64,000 bases of DNA from Chloroflexota bacterium (GTDB taxonomy: Bacteria > Chloroflexota > Anaerolineae > Aggregatilineales > Phototrophicaceae): positions 105,460-169,459 of the forward strand of contig JACAER010000050.1 in NCBI GenBank assembly GCA_013388745.1, read 5' to 3'. A program made the position numbers and the translations under genes. The first letter of the stretch is position 1; each line of letters opens with the position of its first letter. Below, one piece after another: positions 26,369-35,744 of the stretch. The notes beneath the pieces are model-generated. The model did not search any database. It saw only the letters and a program-made list of their open reading frames with translations, and had not been told where the DNA came from.

Positions 26369-26435
26369 CGCGCTTTCTCCTCCCGAATTGTGGCGACTGG
26401 GGCGCCCTGGCGTGTGCTGCTGTTTCGAATGCGCG

Positions 26436-27731
26436 TTAACGCGCGGGTTCCGCCTTTTTATAGCGACGCACGCGCAGGTCACACTGTTCCTTGTGCCCGC
26501 TGAAGCTCTCGATCGCGCACAGCCGGCTGCCGTACTCGCCGATCAGCGCGCTGGAGTCGGTGTTGGTGATGCGCTGGTAGGTCACTGTCTTGATGAATTT
26601 GCCGACCCACAGCCCGCCGGTATAGCGCGCGGCCTTTTTAGTGGGCAGCGTGTGGTTGGTGCCGATCACCTTGTCGCCATAGGCCACATTGGTTTCTGGC
26701 CCCAGGAACAGCGCGCCGTAATTGGTCATGTGCGTCAGGAAATAACGCGGGTCTTTTGTTAGCACTTCGACATGCTCACTGGCGATCTCATCGGCCACCT
26801 GCACCAGTTCATCCTGCGTATCTACCAGAATCACTTCGCCGTAATCGCGCCAGGCCGCGCCGGCCAGATCCGCCGTCGGCAGCACTTCGAGCTGGCGCGC
26901 GATTTCGACTTCGATCGTCTCGGCGAGCTGGCGGCTGGTGGTCAAAAAGACGGCGGGCGAAGTCGGCCCGTGTTCCGCCTGGCCGAGCAGATCGGTCGCG
27001 CACATTTCCACGTCGGCGCTGTCGTCGGCGATCACCAATACTTCCGTGGGGCCGGCCAGCAGGTCGATTCCCACCAGACCAAAAAGCTGGCGTTTGGCTT
27101 CGGCGACATAAGCGTTGCCCGGCCCGACAATCATATCCACCGGCGCGATACCCACCGCGCCATAGGCCATGGCCGCCAGCGCTTGCACCCCGCCCAGAAT
27201 GTAGATTTCGTCCGCGCCGCCCATATGCATCGCCGCAATTGTGGCCGCAGGCAGCTCGCCATTGATGGGCGGCGTGCAGGCCACAACGCGCTTGACGCCC
27301 GCGACTTTGGCTGTCAGCACGCTCATATGCGCCGAGGCGACCATCGGATAGCGTCCGCCCGGCACATAGCAGCCCACGCTGCTCACCGCGATGTTTTTGT
27401 GTCCCAAAAAGACGCCCGGCAGCGTTTCGACCTCTATGTCCTGCAAGGCGGCGCGCTGCGCGCGCGCGAAATTGGCGACCTGCGTCTGCGCAAACTGGAT
27501 GTCGTCGATCACTTGCTGCGGCAGGCTTTTGAGGATCGTGGCGATCTGTTCCGCGCTCAGGCGGAAGCTGGCCGGACGCCAGTTGTCGAATTTGGCCGAA
27601 AGCTCCCACACGGCTTCATCCTTGCGCGTGCGGATGTCTTCCAGAATGCGCTTGACAGTCTCCTGGACTTTGGCGTCGGCTTCGATCTTTTCGTCTACAG
27701 ATTTGCCTCGTTTGAGGTAGGTTACGGTCAT
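26436..27731 (-). CDS. HisD-family dehydrogenase, probably catabolic
   Basis: A 431-residue zinc-dependent dehydrogenase of the histidinol dehydrogenase family. Family motifs: [38 protein letters not shown] and ASEHVE (Zn and catalytic Glu-His) and [11 protein letters not shown] 27731 has GGAG 8 nt upstream; an in-frame start at 27749 is less likely. There are no other histidine-biosynthesis genes here, and the N-terminus ([10 protein letters not shown]) resembles the sulfopropanediol 3-dehydrogenase (HpsN) branch, from memory. I therefore read it as oxidising an alcohol to an acid in the catabolic pathway rather than histidinol. Its true substrate is open. Confidence 0.8.
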   Translation of the reverse strand: MTVTYLKRGKSVDEKIEADAKVQETVKRILEDIRTRKDEAVWELSAKFDNWRPASFRLSAEQIATILKSLPQQVIDDIQFAQTQVANFARAQRAALQDIEVETLPGVFLGHKNIAVSSVGCYVPGGRYPMVASAHMSVLTAKVAGVKRVVACTPPINGELPAATIAAMHMGGADEIYILGGVQALAAMAYGAVGIAPVDMIVGPGNAYVAEAKRQLFGLVGIDLLAGPTEVLVIADDSADVEMCATDLLGQAEHGPTSPAVFLTTSRQLAETIEVEIARQLEVLPTADLAGAAWRDYGEVILVDTQDELVQVADEIASEHVEVLTKDPRYFLTHMTNYGALFLGPETNVAYGDKVIGTNHTLPTKKAARYTGGLWVGKFIKTVTYQRITNTDSSALIGEYGSRLCAIESFSGHKEQCDLRVRRYKKAEPAR

Positions 27732-27745
27732 ATTACATGCTCCAG

Positions 27746-28498
27746 TCATCTATATGCGTTTATTTTTAAAGGGGGTGTTGGCTGCCAGATGCCCACGCCG
27801 CGCAGCCAGTCGCGCAGCGCTGCGGTGACGATCTCCGGTTGTTCCAGCGTGCTCAGGTGGCCGCAGTGCTCCACGATCACCAGCCGCGCGTTGGGGATGC
27901 GCTGCGCCATGTCTTCATGCAGTGCCAGCGGGCACACCTGATCTTCGCGCCCACACAGTACCAGCGTCGGGCAGGGGATTTGCGCCAGAAAAGGCGTGCT
28001 GTCGGGGCGGGCAAGCTGCGCCCGCACCTGATTGATGAACCCGGCCAGACCGATATTTTCGGCCATCGCCAGTACGCGCTGGCGCAGCGCTTGATCGCGG
28101 CGGTGATCGGGGTGCAGCATCATGTCCTTCAGGAAATCGGTAGTGATTTCGCGCAGTTCACCCAGCACCGCCATGCCCACAAAACGCTGCTGGCGCGCCT
28201 TAACCTCCTCAGAAGCGGCTCTGGGATTGGTGTTCAGCAGCGCCAAATGTGTGACGCGCTGCGGCGCGCGGCGCATGATCTCCAGCGCCACAATACCGCC
28301 ATACGACAGGCCGGCCAGCGCAAAGCGCTCCGGCGCCTGCCGCAGCACATCCTCGGCAGTGGCTTCCAGCGTGTCGAAACGCGCCACATCAGCGACCACA
28401 CACAGCGCTGTATCCGCCAGATACGCCGTTTGGTGGGCGAACAGCGTCGCGTCACATAATGTCCCCGGCAGCAGCAAAAGTGTGGGCTTGCTCATCAT
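27746..28498 (-). CDS. Alpha/beta hydrolase
   Basis: A 250-residue alpha/beta-hydrolase-fold protein. Nucleophile elbow GLSYGG (Ser), acid in GREDQVCP and His in EHCGHLS form the triad. The oxyanion motif LLPGTLCD is close to the N-terminus. It starts 7 nt after the MetE-like gene ends and stops 15 nt before the HisD-like gene, so it is in the same transcript. It could hydrolyse an ester or lactone intermediate; specificity is not visible. Confidence 0.85.
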   Translation of the reverse strand: MMSKPTLLLLPGTLCDATLFAHQTAYLADTALCVVADVARFDTLEATAEDVLRQAPERFALAGLSYGGIVALEIMRRAPQRVTHLALLNTNPRAASEEVKARQQRFVGMAVLGELREITTDFLKDMMLHPDHRRDQALRQRVLAMAENIGLAGFINQVRAQLARPDSTPFLAQIPCPTLVLCGREDQVCPLALHEDMAQRIPNARLVIVEHCGHLSTLEQPEIVTAALRDWLRGVGIWQPTPPLKINAYR

Positions 28499-28504
28499 GA
28501 CCTC

Positions 28505-29653
28505 TCACGACCATAAGCGCTCGGTGGCGATGTGTGCGCCTTCGGCCAGCGCGCCCAGTTTGGCGTAGGCGATGTCGGGGTGAACTTTGCCGAAGCCCGC
28601 GAATGTCCCGAAGCCGCAGTCAGTGCCGGCCATGACGCGCTCGCGCCCCACGATCGCCGCGAAGCGTTCGATGCGTTCGGCGATCAATTCGGGATGCTCG
28701 ATAAAATTCGTGGTCGAATCGAGCACGCCGGGAATGAGGATCTTGTCGTCCGGGATCTTGGCCTCAGCCCAGATTTTCCACTCATGCTGGTGGCGGGGGT
28801 TGGCCGCCTCGAACTGAATCGCCTGTGGTTTGGCGCTTAAGACGATGTCGATAATCTCGCGCAGCTCGACATCATGATGGTGCGGCCCTTCGTAATTGCC
28901 CCAGCATAAGTGCATGCGCACGCGCTCAGCCGGGACCTCGGACAGCGCATAATTCAGCGCCTCCACCTGCCGGCGCGCGGCGTGTTTGAACGTTTCCAGA
29001 TCGGCATTGCGGAAACGAATATGGCGGCCCATCGCCAGATCGGGGCAGTCCACCTGTAAAATCAGCCCGGCGGCGACGATCTGTTCATATTCGACCTTCA
29101 TCACGTCGGCCAGCGCCGCCAGGTACGCTTCTTCACTCTGGTAGTATTCGTTGGGCTGGAAGACCGCGATCACGCCCGGCGAGGCGGCGTTCATAAAGGC
29201 TTCGCTCACGCCGGCGCTTTTGGCTGCCGCCTGAAGGTTGGCGATGTCTTTGTGCAGGGGCGTCAGGTCTTTGATGGCGATTGGCCCGCGCACCACCGGG
29301 CGGTGATATCTGGGCGTGCCGCCTTCCTGCGCCAAACGATCGCGATAGGCGGGAAAATCGTCCAGATCGCGCGGGGTGGCGCGCGGCACTTCGGCGATTT
29401 CGAAACCCGTCAAGCGGTGGCGGATGTAGGTCGCGTAGCTGATCTTGCTCATCTCGCCATCGCTGACGACATCCACGCCGGCCTGCGCCTGCTTCTGGAC
29501 AACTTCGCTAACCGCTCGCGTCATCGTCTCATCGAAAAGCGCCGGCTGATAATTTTCGCCGCGATCCTGGGCGAACAACTGGTCAACCACATCCTGTGGG
29601 CGCGGCATACTGCCCACATGCGTCGTCAGAATGCGCTCTGTGCTGTGTTTCAT
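28505..29653 (-). CDS. MetE C-terminal-like (cobalamin-independent methionine synthase family)
   Basis: A 382-residue single-domain UROD/MetE-like barrel that starts THVGSMPRP and has VDVVSDGEMSK. It carries a zinc-site pattern HLCWGN (HxC) and GTDCGFGT (Cys). Full MetE is about 750 residues; these short forms use other methyl or thiol donors, and some act on non-methionine substrates such as epoxyalkane:CoM transfer. It is the second gene after the cupin in the operator-controlled unit, next to methyl-transfer enzymes elsewhere in the cluster. A role in moving a methyl or thio group is plausible but not proven. Confidence 0.8.
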   Translation of the reverse strand: MKHSTERILTTHVGSMPRPQDVVDQLFAQDRGENYQPALFDETMTRAVSEVVQKQAQAGVDVVSDGEMSKISYATYIRHRLTGFEIAEVPRATPRDLDDFPAYRDRLAQEGGTPRYHRPVVRGPIAIKDLTPLHKDIANLQAAAKSAGVSEAFMNAASPGVIAVFQPNEYYQSEEAYLAALADVMKVEYEQIVAAGLILQVDCPDLAMGRHIRFRNADLETFKHAARRQVEALNYALSEVPAERVRMHLCWGNYEGPHHHDVELREIIDIVLSAKPQAIQFEAANPRHQHEWKIWAEAKIPDDKILIPGVLDSTTNFIEHPELIAERIERFAAIVGRERVMAGTDCGFGTFAGFGKVHPDIAYAKLGALAEGAHIATERLWS

Positions 29654-29661
29654 GGCGCTGC

Positions 29662-30321
29662 CTACTTGCCGTTGGGCGAAAACTCGGCTAGATCCGTGCC
29701 GCTCAAATCCTTAAAGGTCTTGAGCAGATGCGCGTACTGCTGCTGATTAAGCTGGTCATAATTCGCAGGCTTGACCATTTGCCCGGCCTCATCCGCGCGG
29801 AAGCCCATCGCTTCTGCCTGCTGGATCACGCTGGGCGGCCAATAGGGGTCTTTGCCCGTGAACACTTCGTGCGCTTCCAGCACGGCGAAGAACCAACCGA
29901 TGCCCGCGCCGCATACCTCGAAGCGCCGCCAGACACCGGCGGGCAGCGAAATCATGTCCCATTTGTTGAGGATAAATTCACCGTCCGGTTTTTCTGGGTC
30001 CTCGTTGTACCCCCAGACAAAACGCCACTGGCCTTCCAGAATGAAAAACATCTCAACATAGTCGTGCGTATGCCAGGCGGGGCCGCAGCCCGGCGGCGCA
30101 AAGCCCATGCCGATCTGGAACTTGTGCGGGTCGGTGATAGCACGTTTGGCCGCGAAATCCGGGTTTTCGCTGGCGGTGTCGCCGATGACGGCGTAATTCA
30201 TGCGCCAGTGCTGCGGCAGAATGCTGTCGATAAACATTAGTGGGATACCCTGATGCTTCAGCTCATCAAAACGCACAACACGCTTCGCCATGCCCTCGGC
30301 AGTATATTTGGGGTGCTCCAT
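29662..30321 (-). CDS. Cupin-domain protein
   Basis: A 219-residue single cupin with the metal-binding motif HTHDYVEMFFILEG (two His and Glu) and a second motif around SLPAGVWRRFEVCG. It is the first gene of a leftward six-gene unit. A promoter and a palindromic operator lie 46-90 nt upstream of its ATG. Cupins of this size can be isomerases, dioxygenases or binding proteins, and the sequence does not decide among these. Confidence 0.8.
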   Translation of the reverse strand: MEHPKYTAEGMAKRVVRFDELKHQGIPLMFIDSILPQHWRMNYAVIGDTASENPDFAAKRAITDPHKFQIGMGFAPPGCGPAWHTHDYVEMFFILEGQWRFVWGYNEDPEKPDGEFILNKWDMISLPAGVWRRFEVCGAGIGWFFAVLEAHEVFTGKDPYWPPSVIQQAEAMGFRADEAGQMVKPANYDQLNQQQYAHLLKTFKDLSGTDLAEFSPNGK

Positions 30322-30366
30322 AGTTTTTTGGCCTTTTTAAACGTCAAACAAGCTGGAAAACACTTT

Positions 30367-30380
30367 TGAATACGTATTCA
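30367..30380. promoter_or_regulatory. Operator O1, perfect 14-bp palindrome
   Basis: TGAATACGTATTCA, a perfect palindrome with the central CG typical of LacI-family sites. It lies one base downstream of the -10 box of the cupin promoter, so bound repressor would cover the transcription start. The same 20 bp (with CACTTT in front) recurs at O2. Confidence 0.8.
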
Positions 30381-30381
30381 G

Positions 30382-30410
30382 AGTATAGCGTAAGTTATGC
30401 CCGTTATCAA
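30382..30410 (-). promoter_or_regulatory. Promoter of the cupin-lactonase unit
   Basis: On the minus strand, TTGATA (-35, 30410-30405), a 17-bp spacer and TATACT (-10, 30387-30382), directly followed by operator O1. This is a near-consensus sigma-70-type promoter. Confidence 0.7.
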
Positions 30411-30452
30411 TGTATTCTCAGAATTCAGGCAAATGTGGAGTGCAGGGGGCGC

Positions 30453-31460
30453 TCAGGGCTGAATGCCGCGCACAGAACCGCGAATGGTCAAACGGCCCGG
30501 CACCAGCCGCAGCGCCGGCTTGCTGTCCGGTTCTTCGATCTTGCGCAGCATCAGATCAATCGTTTCGGCAACCATCACATCCACCTGCTGCGCCATCGTC
30601 GTCAGCCGGTACGACGGCCACGCCGCCATCGGGATGTCATCGAAACCAATGATCGAAACATCTTGCGGGATATGCAGTCCGACGCCATAACGCGCGGCGT
30701 CGATCGCCCCCAGCGCCATATTGTCACTGGCGCAGAAGATGGCATCCGGGCGATCCGGGCGCGACAATAAGCGCACAGCCGCGTCGTAGCCCGATTGGTA
30801 GAAAAAATCGCCTTCTTCGCGCAGCCATTCCTTCACCCCGCGCTCGCGCAGGCGATCGCTGAAGCCCTTCTCGCGGTCAGTGTTGGTAGAAGCGTTCGGC
30901 TGGCCAGCGATATAGGCGATGCGCTGGTGGCCGGTGTCCAGCAGCAGGTTGGCCACCACACGCCCGCCCTCCACGTTGTCGGTGCAGACCGCGTTGGCAT
31001 TCGAATCCAGGATATAGCGGTTAAACAGAATGACAGGGATGCCGTAGCGCAGGCATTCGTCGGCCATGGCGGTTGAGAGTTTGGCCGAGGTGATAATGAG
31101 GGCGTCCACCCGATGCTGCAAGATGTGCGGCATGATGTCGTCAATATCCTGATCGGGCGCGGCGGTGAACAGCAGTGTTTGCTTGTCCATCTGATAAAAG
31201 TGCTGGAGGAATTTTTCCAGCACGTAAGGATAGAAGGGGCTGGTCAGATTCGCCATCACGATACCGATAATGTTGGTGCGCTTCATCGTCAGACTGCGCG
31301 CAATCGCGTTAGGTACGTAGCCCAGTTCATGCGCTGCCTCCAGCACGCGCTGGCGTTTATCTGGCGAAACGCTGTCCATATCGGTAAATACGCGGGAAAC
31401 AGTGGACTGTGAGACTCCGGCCAGTTGGGCGACATCGATCGATGTGACGTGTTTTGGCAT
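30453..31460 (-). CDS. LacI-family transcriptional regulator
   Basis: A 335-residue regulator. The N-terminal helix-turn-helix SIDVAQLAGVSQSTVSRVF is followed by the hinge (NAIARSLTMKRTN) and a periplasmic-binding-protein-like sugar-binding domain (residues about 60-335). It lies between the two leftward units of the cluster, downstream of the aldolase gene. It is the only regulator in the cluster and the natural candidate to bind the TGAATACGTATTCA sites. A separate palindrome (31481-31515) just upstream of its own start could serve autoregulation. The effector is presumably a sugar-like ligand. Confidence 0.9.
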   Translation of the reverse strand: MPKHVTSIDVAQLAGVSQSTVSRVFTDMDSVSPDKRQRVLEAAHELGYVPNAIARSLTMKRTNIIGIVMANLTSPFYPYVLEKFLQHFYQMDKQTLLFTAAPDQDIDDIMPHILQHRVDALIITSAKLSTAMADECLRYGIPVILFNRYILDSNANAVCTDNVEGGRVVANLLLDTGHQRIAYIAGQPNASTNTDREKGFSDRLRERGVKEWLREEGDFFYQSGYDAAVRLLSRPDRPDAIFCASDNMALGAIDAARYGVGLHIPQDVSIIGFDDIPMAAWPSYRLTTMAQQVDVMVAETIDLMLRKIEEPDSKPALRLVPGRLTIRGSVRGIQP

Positions 31461-31480
31461 AATGACCTGCTCAAGATTTG

Positions 31481-31515
31481 AGCGCTTCCTGAAGGCATTT
31501 CTGGCCGGAAGCGCT
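31481..31515. promoter_or_regulatory. Inverted repeat upstream of the LacI gene
   Basis: Arms AGCGCTTCC (31481-31489) and GGAAGCGCT (31507-31515) with a 17-nt spacer, 20-55 nt upstream of the regulator's ATG. Each arm contains AGCGCT, itself a CG-centred palindrome as in many LacI-family operators. It may be an autoregulatory site or a hairpin in the leader. Confidence 0.5.
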
Positions 31516-31570
31516 TAGCAAAAGTTCGTTATTCCTTTAATCTTATCCGCGATTCGCCGCCTTGTCACGC

Positions 31571-32362
31571 TCAATAACCGTCGGCGCGCTTGCTCGGCGC
31601 CGGCTGGGCACGGATGCTCGCCACGTTGGCCGCCGCCGCCTGGCGCAGCATTTCCGTGTCGCTCTGAATCGTCACAAACTGCATTCCATGTTCGATCATC
31701 TTGCGGGCATAGGCCGTCGAGCCAGTGTGCATTCCCACGGCAATACTGTGTCGTTTGGCGGCGGCCAGGATAGCATCCACCGCGGCCATAAACGGCGGGT
31801 CGTCGTTATCGATGCCGCCCGCCCCCAGCAGCGACAGGCGCAGATCGCCGGGGCCAATATAGAAACCATCCAGACCGGGCGTGCTGGCGATGGCATCCAG
31901 ATTATCCATCGCTAGCTGTGTTTCGATCATCGCCAGCGTGATGATCGCCTCGTTAGCGTATTTGCCATAATCGTCGCCGGCGTATACCTTGGCGCGGGTT
32001 GGCCCCAGGCTGCGATAGCCCTGTGGATGATAGCGGCAGGCGCCGACGAAGGCTTCGCACTGCGCCCGCGTATCAACCATCGGGCAAATCACCCCGAAAG
32101 CGCCGGCATCGAGCACGCGGCCAATCGTACCTGGCTCGTTCCAGGGGACACGCACCAGCGGAATAGTCTGGGTGGTCGAAATTGCCTGGAGCATCAGAAT
32201 CGCTGTATCCAATCCCATCAGCCCGTGCTGCATGTCCACGGTTACGCTGTCCCAGCCCGCGTGCGCCATCAATTCTGCCGACCATGTACTGGGGATATGC
32301 AGCCAGCCATTGAGCGCACAGCCGCCCTGTTTCCAGATGCTCTTGATCGTGTTCTCACGCAT
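31571..32362 (-). CDS. HpcH/HpaI aldolase family protein
   Basis: A 263-residue class II (metal-dependent) aldolase. Family markers: GWLHIPSTW near the start, VTVDMQHGL, the metal-ligand Glu in MIETQLAMDN, and GFYIGPGDLRLSLG-type segment. ATG 32362 is 9 nt from a CAGGAG; ATG 32368 is too close to it. Such enzymes cleave 2-keto-3-deoxy sugar acids or hydroxy-keto acids to pyruvate plus an aldehyde, which fits a final cleavage step in a sugar-acid pathway. It is the last structural gene of the Ldh-led unit, 27 nt after the corrinoid gene. Confidence 0.88.
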   Translation of the reverse strand: MRENTIKSIWKQGGCALNGWLHIPSTWSAELMAHAGWDSVTVDMQHGLMGLDTAILMLQAISTTQTIPLVRVPWNEPGTIGRVLDAGAFGVICPMVDTRAQCEAFVGACRYHPQGYRSLGPTRAKVYAGDDYGKYANEAIITLAMIETQLAMDNLDAIASTPGLDGFYIGPGDLRLSLLGAGGIDNDDPPFMAAVDAILAAAKRHSIAVGMHTGSTAYARKMIEHGMQFVTIQSDTEMLRQAAAANVASIRAQPAPSKRADGY

Positions 32363-32389
32363 AAACATGCACTCCTGCTGCGGCGTCCT

Positions 32390-33043
32390 CTATTCGGTGA
32401 TTCCCAACAGGGCTTTCAATTCGCGCACCAGCGCGCTGGCGTTGGCGGCATAACCATCCGCGCCGACCTTGCGGCAGTATTCGAGCGTCACCGGGGCGCC
32501 GCCGACGAAGATTTTCACGTGGTCGCGCAGCCCGGCCTGGCGAATCGCCTCAATGGTGGGGATAAACATCGGCATAGTCGTGGTCAAAAAGGCGCTCATG
32601 CCCACCGCGTCCGGCTGATGTTCACGAATCGCCTGCACAAACACGTCTTCAGAGACATTCACGCCCAGATCGATCACCTTAAAACCCGCGCCTTCCAGCA
32701 TAATGTTGCACAGATTTTTGCCGATGTCGTGAATATCGCCCTTGACCGTGCCCATGACAAACGTGCCTACAGGCTTAGCGTTCGTTTCGGCCATCAGCGG
32801 GCGCAGGATATCCATCGCGCCCTGCATCGCTTTGGCCGCCACCAGCATTTCCGGCACGAAAAATGTGCCTTCCTCGAACAAACGCCCGACTTCCTCCAGC
32901 GCGGGAATCAGCGCGTCGAACAGGACGCTGAGCGGCTCCATACCCAGTGCTAGCGCCTCTTTGGTCAGTTCCACCACCGGCGCGCGTTCGCCGTCTATCG
33001 TGTGGTTATACAGGGCGTCCAGAATGTCGCTTTCTCGGCTCAT
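32390..33043 (-). CDS. Corrinoid (B12-binding) methyl carrier protein
   Basis: A 217-residue methyltransferase corrinoid protein of the MtaC/MtbC/MtvC type. An N-terminal four-helix cap (about 1-90) is followed by a Rossmann B12-binding domain. The latter has the signature GDIHDIGKN, with cobalt-ligating His105, and the downstream GGAPVT loop. It carries the methyl group on cobalt between two methyltransferases. The partner genes (UroD-type, 33076-34317, and DHPS-type, 37465-38379) are in the same leftward unit. No cobalamin riboswitch and no reductive activator gene are visible in the window. Confidence 0.92.
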   Translation of the reverse strand: MSRESDILDALYNHTIDGERAPVVELTKEALALGMEPLSVLFDALIPALEEVGRLFEEGTFFVPEMLVAAKAMQGAMDILRPLMAETNAKPVGTFVMGTVKGDIHDIGKNLCNIMLEGAGFKVIDLGVNVSEDVFVQAIREHQPDAVGMSAFLTTTMPMFIPTIEAIRQAGLRDHVKIFVGGAPVTLEYCRKVGADGYAANASALVRELKALLGITE

Positions 33044-33075
33044 GATTTGCTCTCCTGTTGATCTCGTTTTAGCGC

Positions 33076-34317
33076 TCAGCCCGGACGCTGGCGCGGACGC
33101 CGCGCGCTTTTTTGCACAACGGCCTGCGCCTGAATCTGTTCGGCTGTCGGTGGCCGCCGGTCTTCTTCTTTCAGAACATGATCGAGTTGCAGCGGGTAGC
33201 GCCCATACTCGTGCGCCGCCGCGAACAGCGCCTCGATATTGGCCGGAGGCACATCCGAGCCGATATTGTGGCAGGGCGCCAGGATATAGCCGCCGCCGCG
33301 CCCCAGATCGTACAGGCGCTTGGCGACATCGTAGCGCACGCCGGCTTCCGACGAGAACGGCAGCATTTGCTGCACATCAATCGCGCCATGAAAACACAGC
33401 CGCCCGCGATATAGTTCCTTCAGCACCGCCGTATCCATGCCCAGCGCCGATGTCTGAATCGGGTTCAGCACATCCACGCCCATGTCGATAATGTCCTCGA
33501 TCACCGGCGTCACCGTGCCGTCCGTGTGGTACATAAACTTGACATCCGCCAGCCCCTTGATATGGTCAATCAGGCTTTTCAGGCGCGGCTTGAGCAGAGT
33601 GCGGAACGTATCGGGTGAAATCATCATCGACGATTGGCCGCCGATGTCATCGGTGAAATACACCATCTGCACATAGGGGCCAACCGCTTTGAGGAATGTG
33701 CCCCACATCTCTTTGTACAGCCACAGCAGTTTGTCCATCAGCGCTTCGGCAAAGGCCACATTGCCGACCAGATCGGCGAACATCTGCGTATAACCGCGAA
33801 TTTGCAGCGCTTTGGTCAAGATTCCGCCCTTGATCGCATCAGCCACCAGCACGTAATCCGTGTTCTCGTACAGATATTTGGCGCGTTCGGCCAGCCCGCG
33901 TGTGAGATTCGGGTCATAAGGATCGGGCCAGGGGTAGCGTTCGAGGTCTTCCAGCGTGGCGTTTTCCAGGGGCGAGGCGTACACACTGTAAGCGTCGAGC
34001 ATATGCTGCCAGACAATGCCCCACATATCGCGATATTTGTCTTTATCTACATCGGTGACGTTCAGCCAGTTGGGGGCAATCCAGCGGAAATCCACGCCAT
34101 AGCGCTGGAGCAGTTTTTCATCTGGCACCACATTTTGCACCATACGATCGAGAATACGCTCGCCGTTCACCAGTTCATCATCATGCAGGTGCGCGCGCAG
34201 CCGGGCATAGGCAATGCGGTGGATCGAAGCCACATGGCTGCCCATATCCACCGGCACACGATCGGCTTCCTGATGGCTGGTGATGCGCTTAAATCGTTCG
34301 CGCGGGGTCATGCTCAT
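33076..34317 (-). CDS. UroD-family methyltransferase (MtaA/CmuA/MtvB-like)
   Basis: A 413-residue TIM-barrel methyltransferase related to uroporphyrinogen decarboxylase. It likely transfers a methyl group from the substrate to the corrinoid protein, or from it. ATG 34317 overlaps the previous gene's TGA (ATGA), so the two are coupled; ATG 34311 is an alternative. Landmarks: FMYHTDGTVTPVIEDI, CFHGAIDVQQMLP and YILAPCHNIGSDVPP. The HxC zinc motif of MtaA reads HTD here, while Cys in APCHN is kept. The C-terminal tail is Arg/Pro-rich (ARRPRQRPG). Together with the corrinoid and DHPS-type genes it forms a three-part demethylase. Confidence 0.85.
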   Translation of the reverse strand: MSMTPRERFKRITSHQEADRVPVDMGSHVASIHRIAYARLRAHLHDDELVNGERILDRMVQNVVPDEKLLQRYGVDFRWIAPNWLNVTDVDKDKYRDMWGIVWQHMLDAYSVYASPLENATLEDLERYPWPDPYDPNLTRGLAERAKYLYENTDYVLVADAIKGGILTKALQIRGYTQMFADLVGNVAFAEALMDKLLWLYKEMWGTFLKAVGPYVQMVYFTDDIGGQSSMMISPDTFRTLLKPRLKSLIDHIKGLADVKFMYHTDGTVTPVIEDIIDMGVDVLNPIQTSALGMDTAVLKELYRGRLCFHGAIDVQQMLPFSSEAGVRYDVAKRLYDLGRGGGYILAPCHNIGSDVPPANIEALFAAAHEYGRYPLQLDHVLKEEDRRPPTAEQIQAQAVVQKSARRPRQRPG

Positions 34318-35744
34318 AGCGCGGCTCCCTGTGTGTAATAATCGGGCGTGATATTCAGCATGTCGCACACGTAATGCAGCTCCTGCCGGTAGCGCCCGTC
34401 CACCGCCAGAATATGGTTCGAGCCAAAGCGGCTGATAAGCTGGTCAATATCGGCATCCAGCTTGACAAAGGCCGTCGGCAGTTGATGGCTGCCGCGCGCC
34501 GCCACAAACGCCTGATATTCTTCCTGCGAAATGGTGACGGTCTCGCCCTCGATGATTGCCAGCCGGTAGCTGCCTTTGACACGGTACAGCCGGGCGAAGG
34601 TCAGCGCGCCGGGCGCGGTCGTGAAATAAGTGATCGCGCCGCCACCGGGTCGGTTGGCCGCGCGCAGTTCCACCCGCTGCATGTTTGCCGCCGGATCATC
34701 CGAACGCGCGGCATACCACGTGCAAAACGCGCCGCAGTTGGGCAGATAAAACGTGCGCCGTTGGTCATCGATATAGCTCAGATCCATAAACAGCACGGCT
34801 TTGCCGCCGGAAACCTCTTTCAGGATTTCCATCGTCAGCGCCGCATCGCCATCGGCTTCGCAGGCCATCATCAGCGGCGCTTTTTGCCCATCCGCGTCAT
34901 AGGGGCCGGGCATCAGCGCTGCCGTAAGACACTGCGGCACATAATGCGTCGTCAGGTCGGGCATACACTTGATCGCCACGAAATCCAGCCCCATTTCCGC
35001 GATAATCAGCTTGGTCGCCAGATAGCATTTGACCTGAAACCGCAGCCTTTCGGGCGTAAAGCGCTGGTCGTTGTATTTAACTGCGCCGGCCATCCGCTCC
35101 AGCCATGTCACCATTTTGGCGGCGTCCGCATCGGGGATCAGTTCTGCCCGCCGGATGATTTCAAGCTGGTCGATATGCTCGGTATCTACGCCGAAAAGCT
35201 GCTTCCACTGCATCGGGTCGAACGTGCCCGTGTCGATGCCCAGGGAACGACCGCCGAACAAGCCGAAAACCTTGCCATGCAGCCGCTGTGTGGCGGCGGC
35301 GGCGCGCACATAGGGCATCATGCGCTCGGTCAATGCCGCGCCGAAGTCTTCGCGCAATCGCAGATGCGGGAAACCGATCTGGCTCAGCGTTCCGCCCGCG
35401 CCCATCAGCCCGACAGTGCTGTGTGTGCCGGGATGCTTGTTGCCGATCAGCACTGTCGGCAGTTTCAAGCGCTGAATGCCGCGCACGACCAGATTGGGCG
35501 AAGTCCAGCAGGGCACATGCGCCACCAGCGCTTCAACACCTGCCGCGCGCAGCGCATCCGCCTGACGGTCGATATCGCTTTTGAAGCGCGCGACAGCCTC
35601 GTCATAGTGCAGCGCGATGGGCAGCCCTTTAAGAAAGGCGATGGCTTCGCGGTGACGCGGCTCGGTCAGCTTGCCGAAAACATTGTCCCATTCATGCTTA
35701 CGATGGTCGCCAAATGTGATGATCCCCACTTTCGGTTGGCTCAT
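34314..35744 (-). CDS. L-fucose/L-arabinose isomerase-like protein
   Basis: A 476-residue protein. ATG 35744 has AAGGAG upstream; a longer frame to 35936 runs into the next gene. The N-terminal KVGIITFGDHRKHEW and the C-terminal half (FMDLSYIDDQRRTFYLPNCG, RPGGGAITYFT) fit the FucI-like fold. These proteins isomerise aldoses and ketoses or act on related substrates. It is directly coupled to the UroD-type methyltransferase (ATGA overlap), which suggests that the methyl group is removed from a sugar-like molecule or its derivative. Full metal-site assignment was not possible by eye. Confidence 0.75.
   Translation of the reverse strand: MSQPKVGIITFGDHRKHEWDNVFGKLTEPRHREAIAFLKGLPIALHYDEAVARFKSDIDRQADALRAAGVEALVAHVPCWTSPNLVVRGIQRLKLPTVLIGNKHPGTHSTVGLMGAGGTLSQIGFPHLRLREDFGAALTERMMPYVRAAAATQRLHGKVFGLFGGRSLGIDTGTFDPMQWKQLFGVDTEHIDQLEIIRRAELIPDADAAKMVTWLERMAGAVKYNDQRFTPERLRFQVKCYLATKLIIAEMGLDFVAIKCMPDLTTHYVPQCLTAALMPGPYDADGQKAPLMMACEADGDAALTMEILKEVSGGKAVLFMDLSYIDDQRRTFYLPNCGAFCTWYAARSDDPAANMQRVELRAANRPGGGAITYFTTAPGALTFARLYRVKGSYRLAIIEGETVTISQEEYQAFVAARGSHQLPTAFVKLDADIDQLISRFGSNHILAVDGRYRQELHYVCDMLNITPDYYTQGAAL

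Noticed and set aside
33076..34317. True uroporphyrinogen decarboxylase of haem synthesis
   Set aside because: Length 413, HTDG and APCHNIGSDVPP motifs and the corrinoid context fit the methyltransferase branch; no haem genes are nearby.
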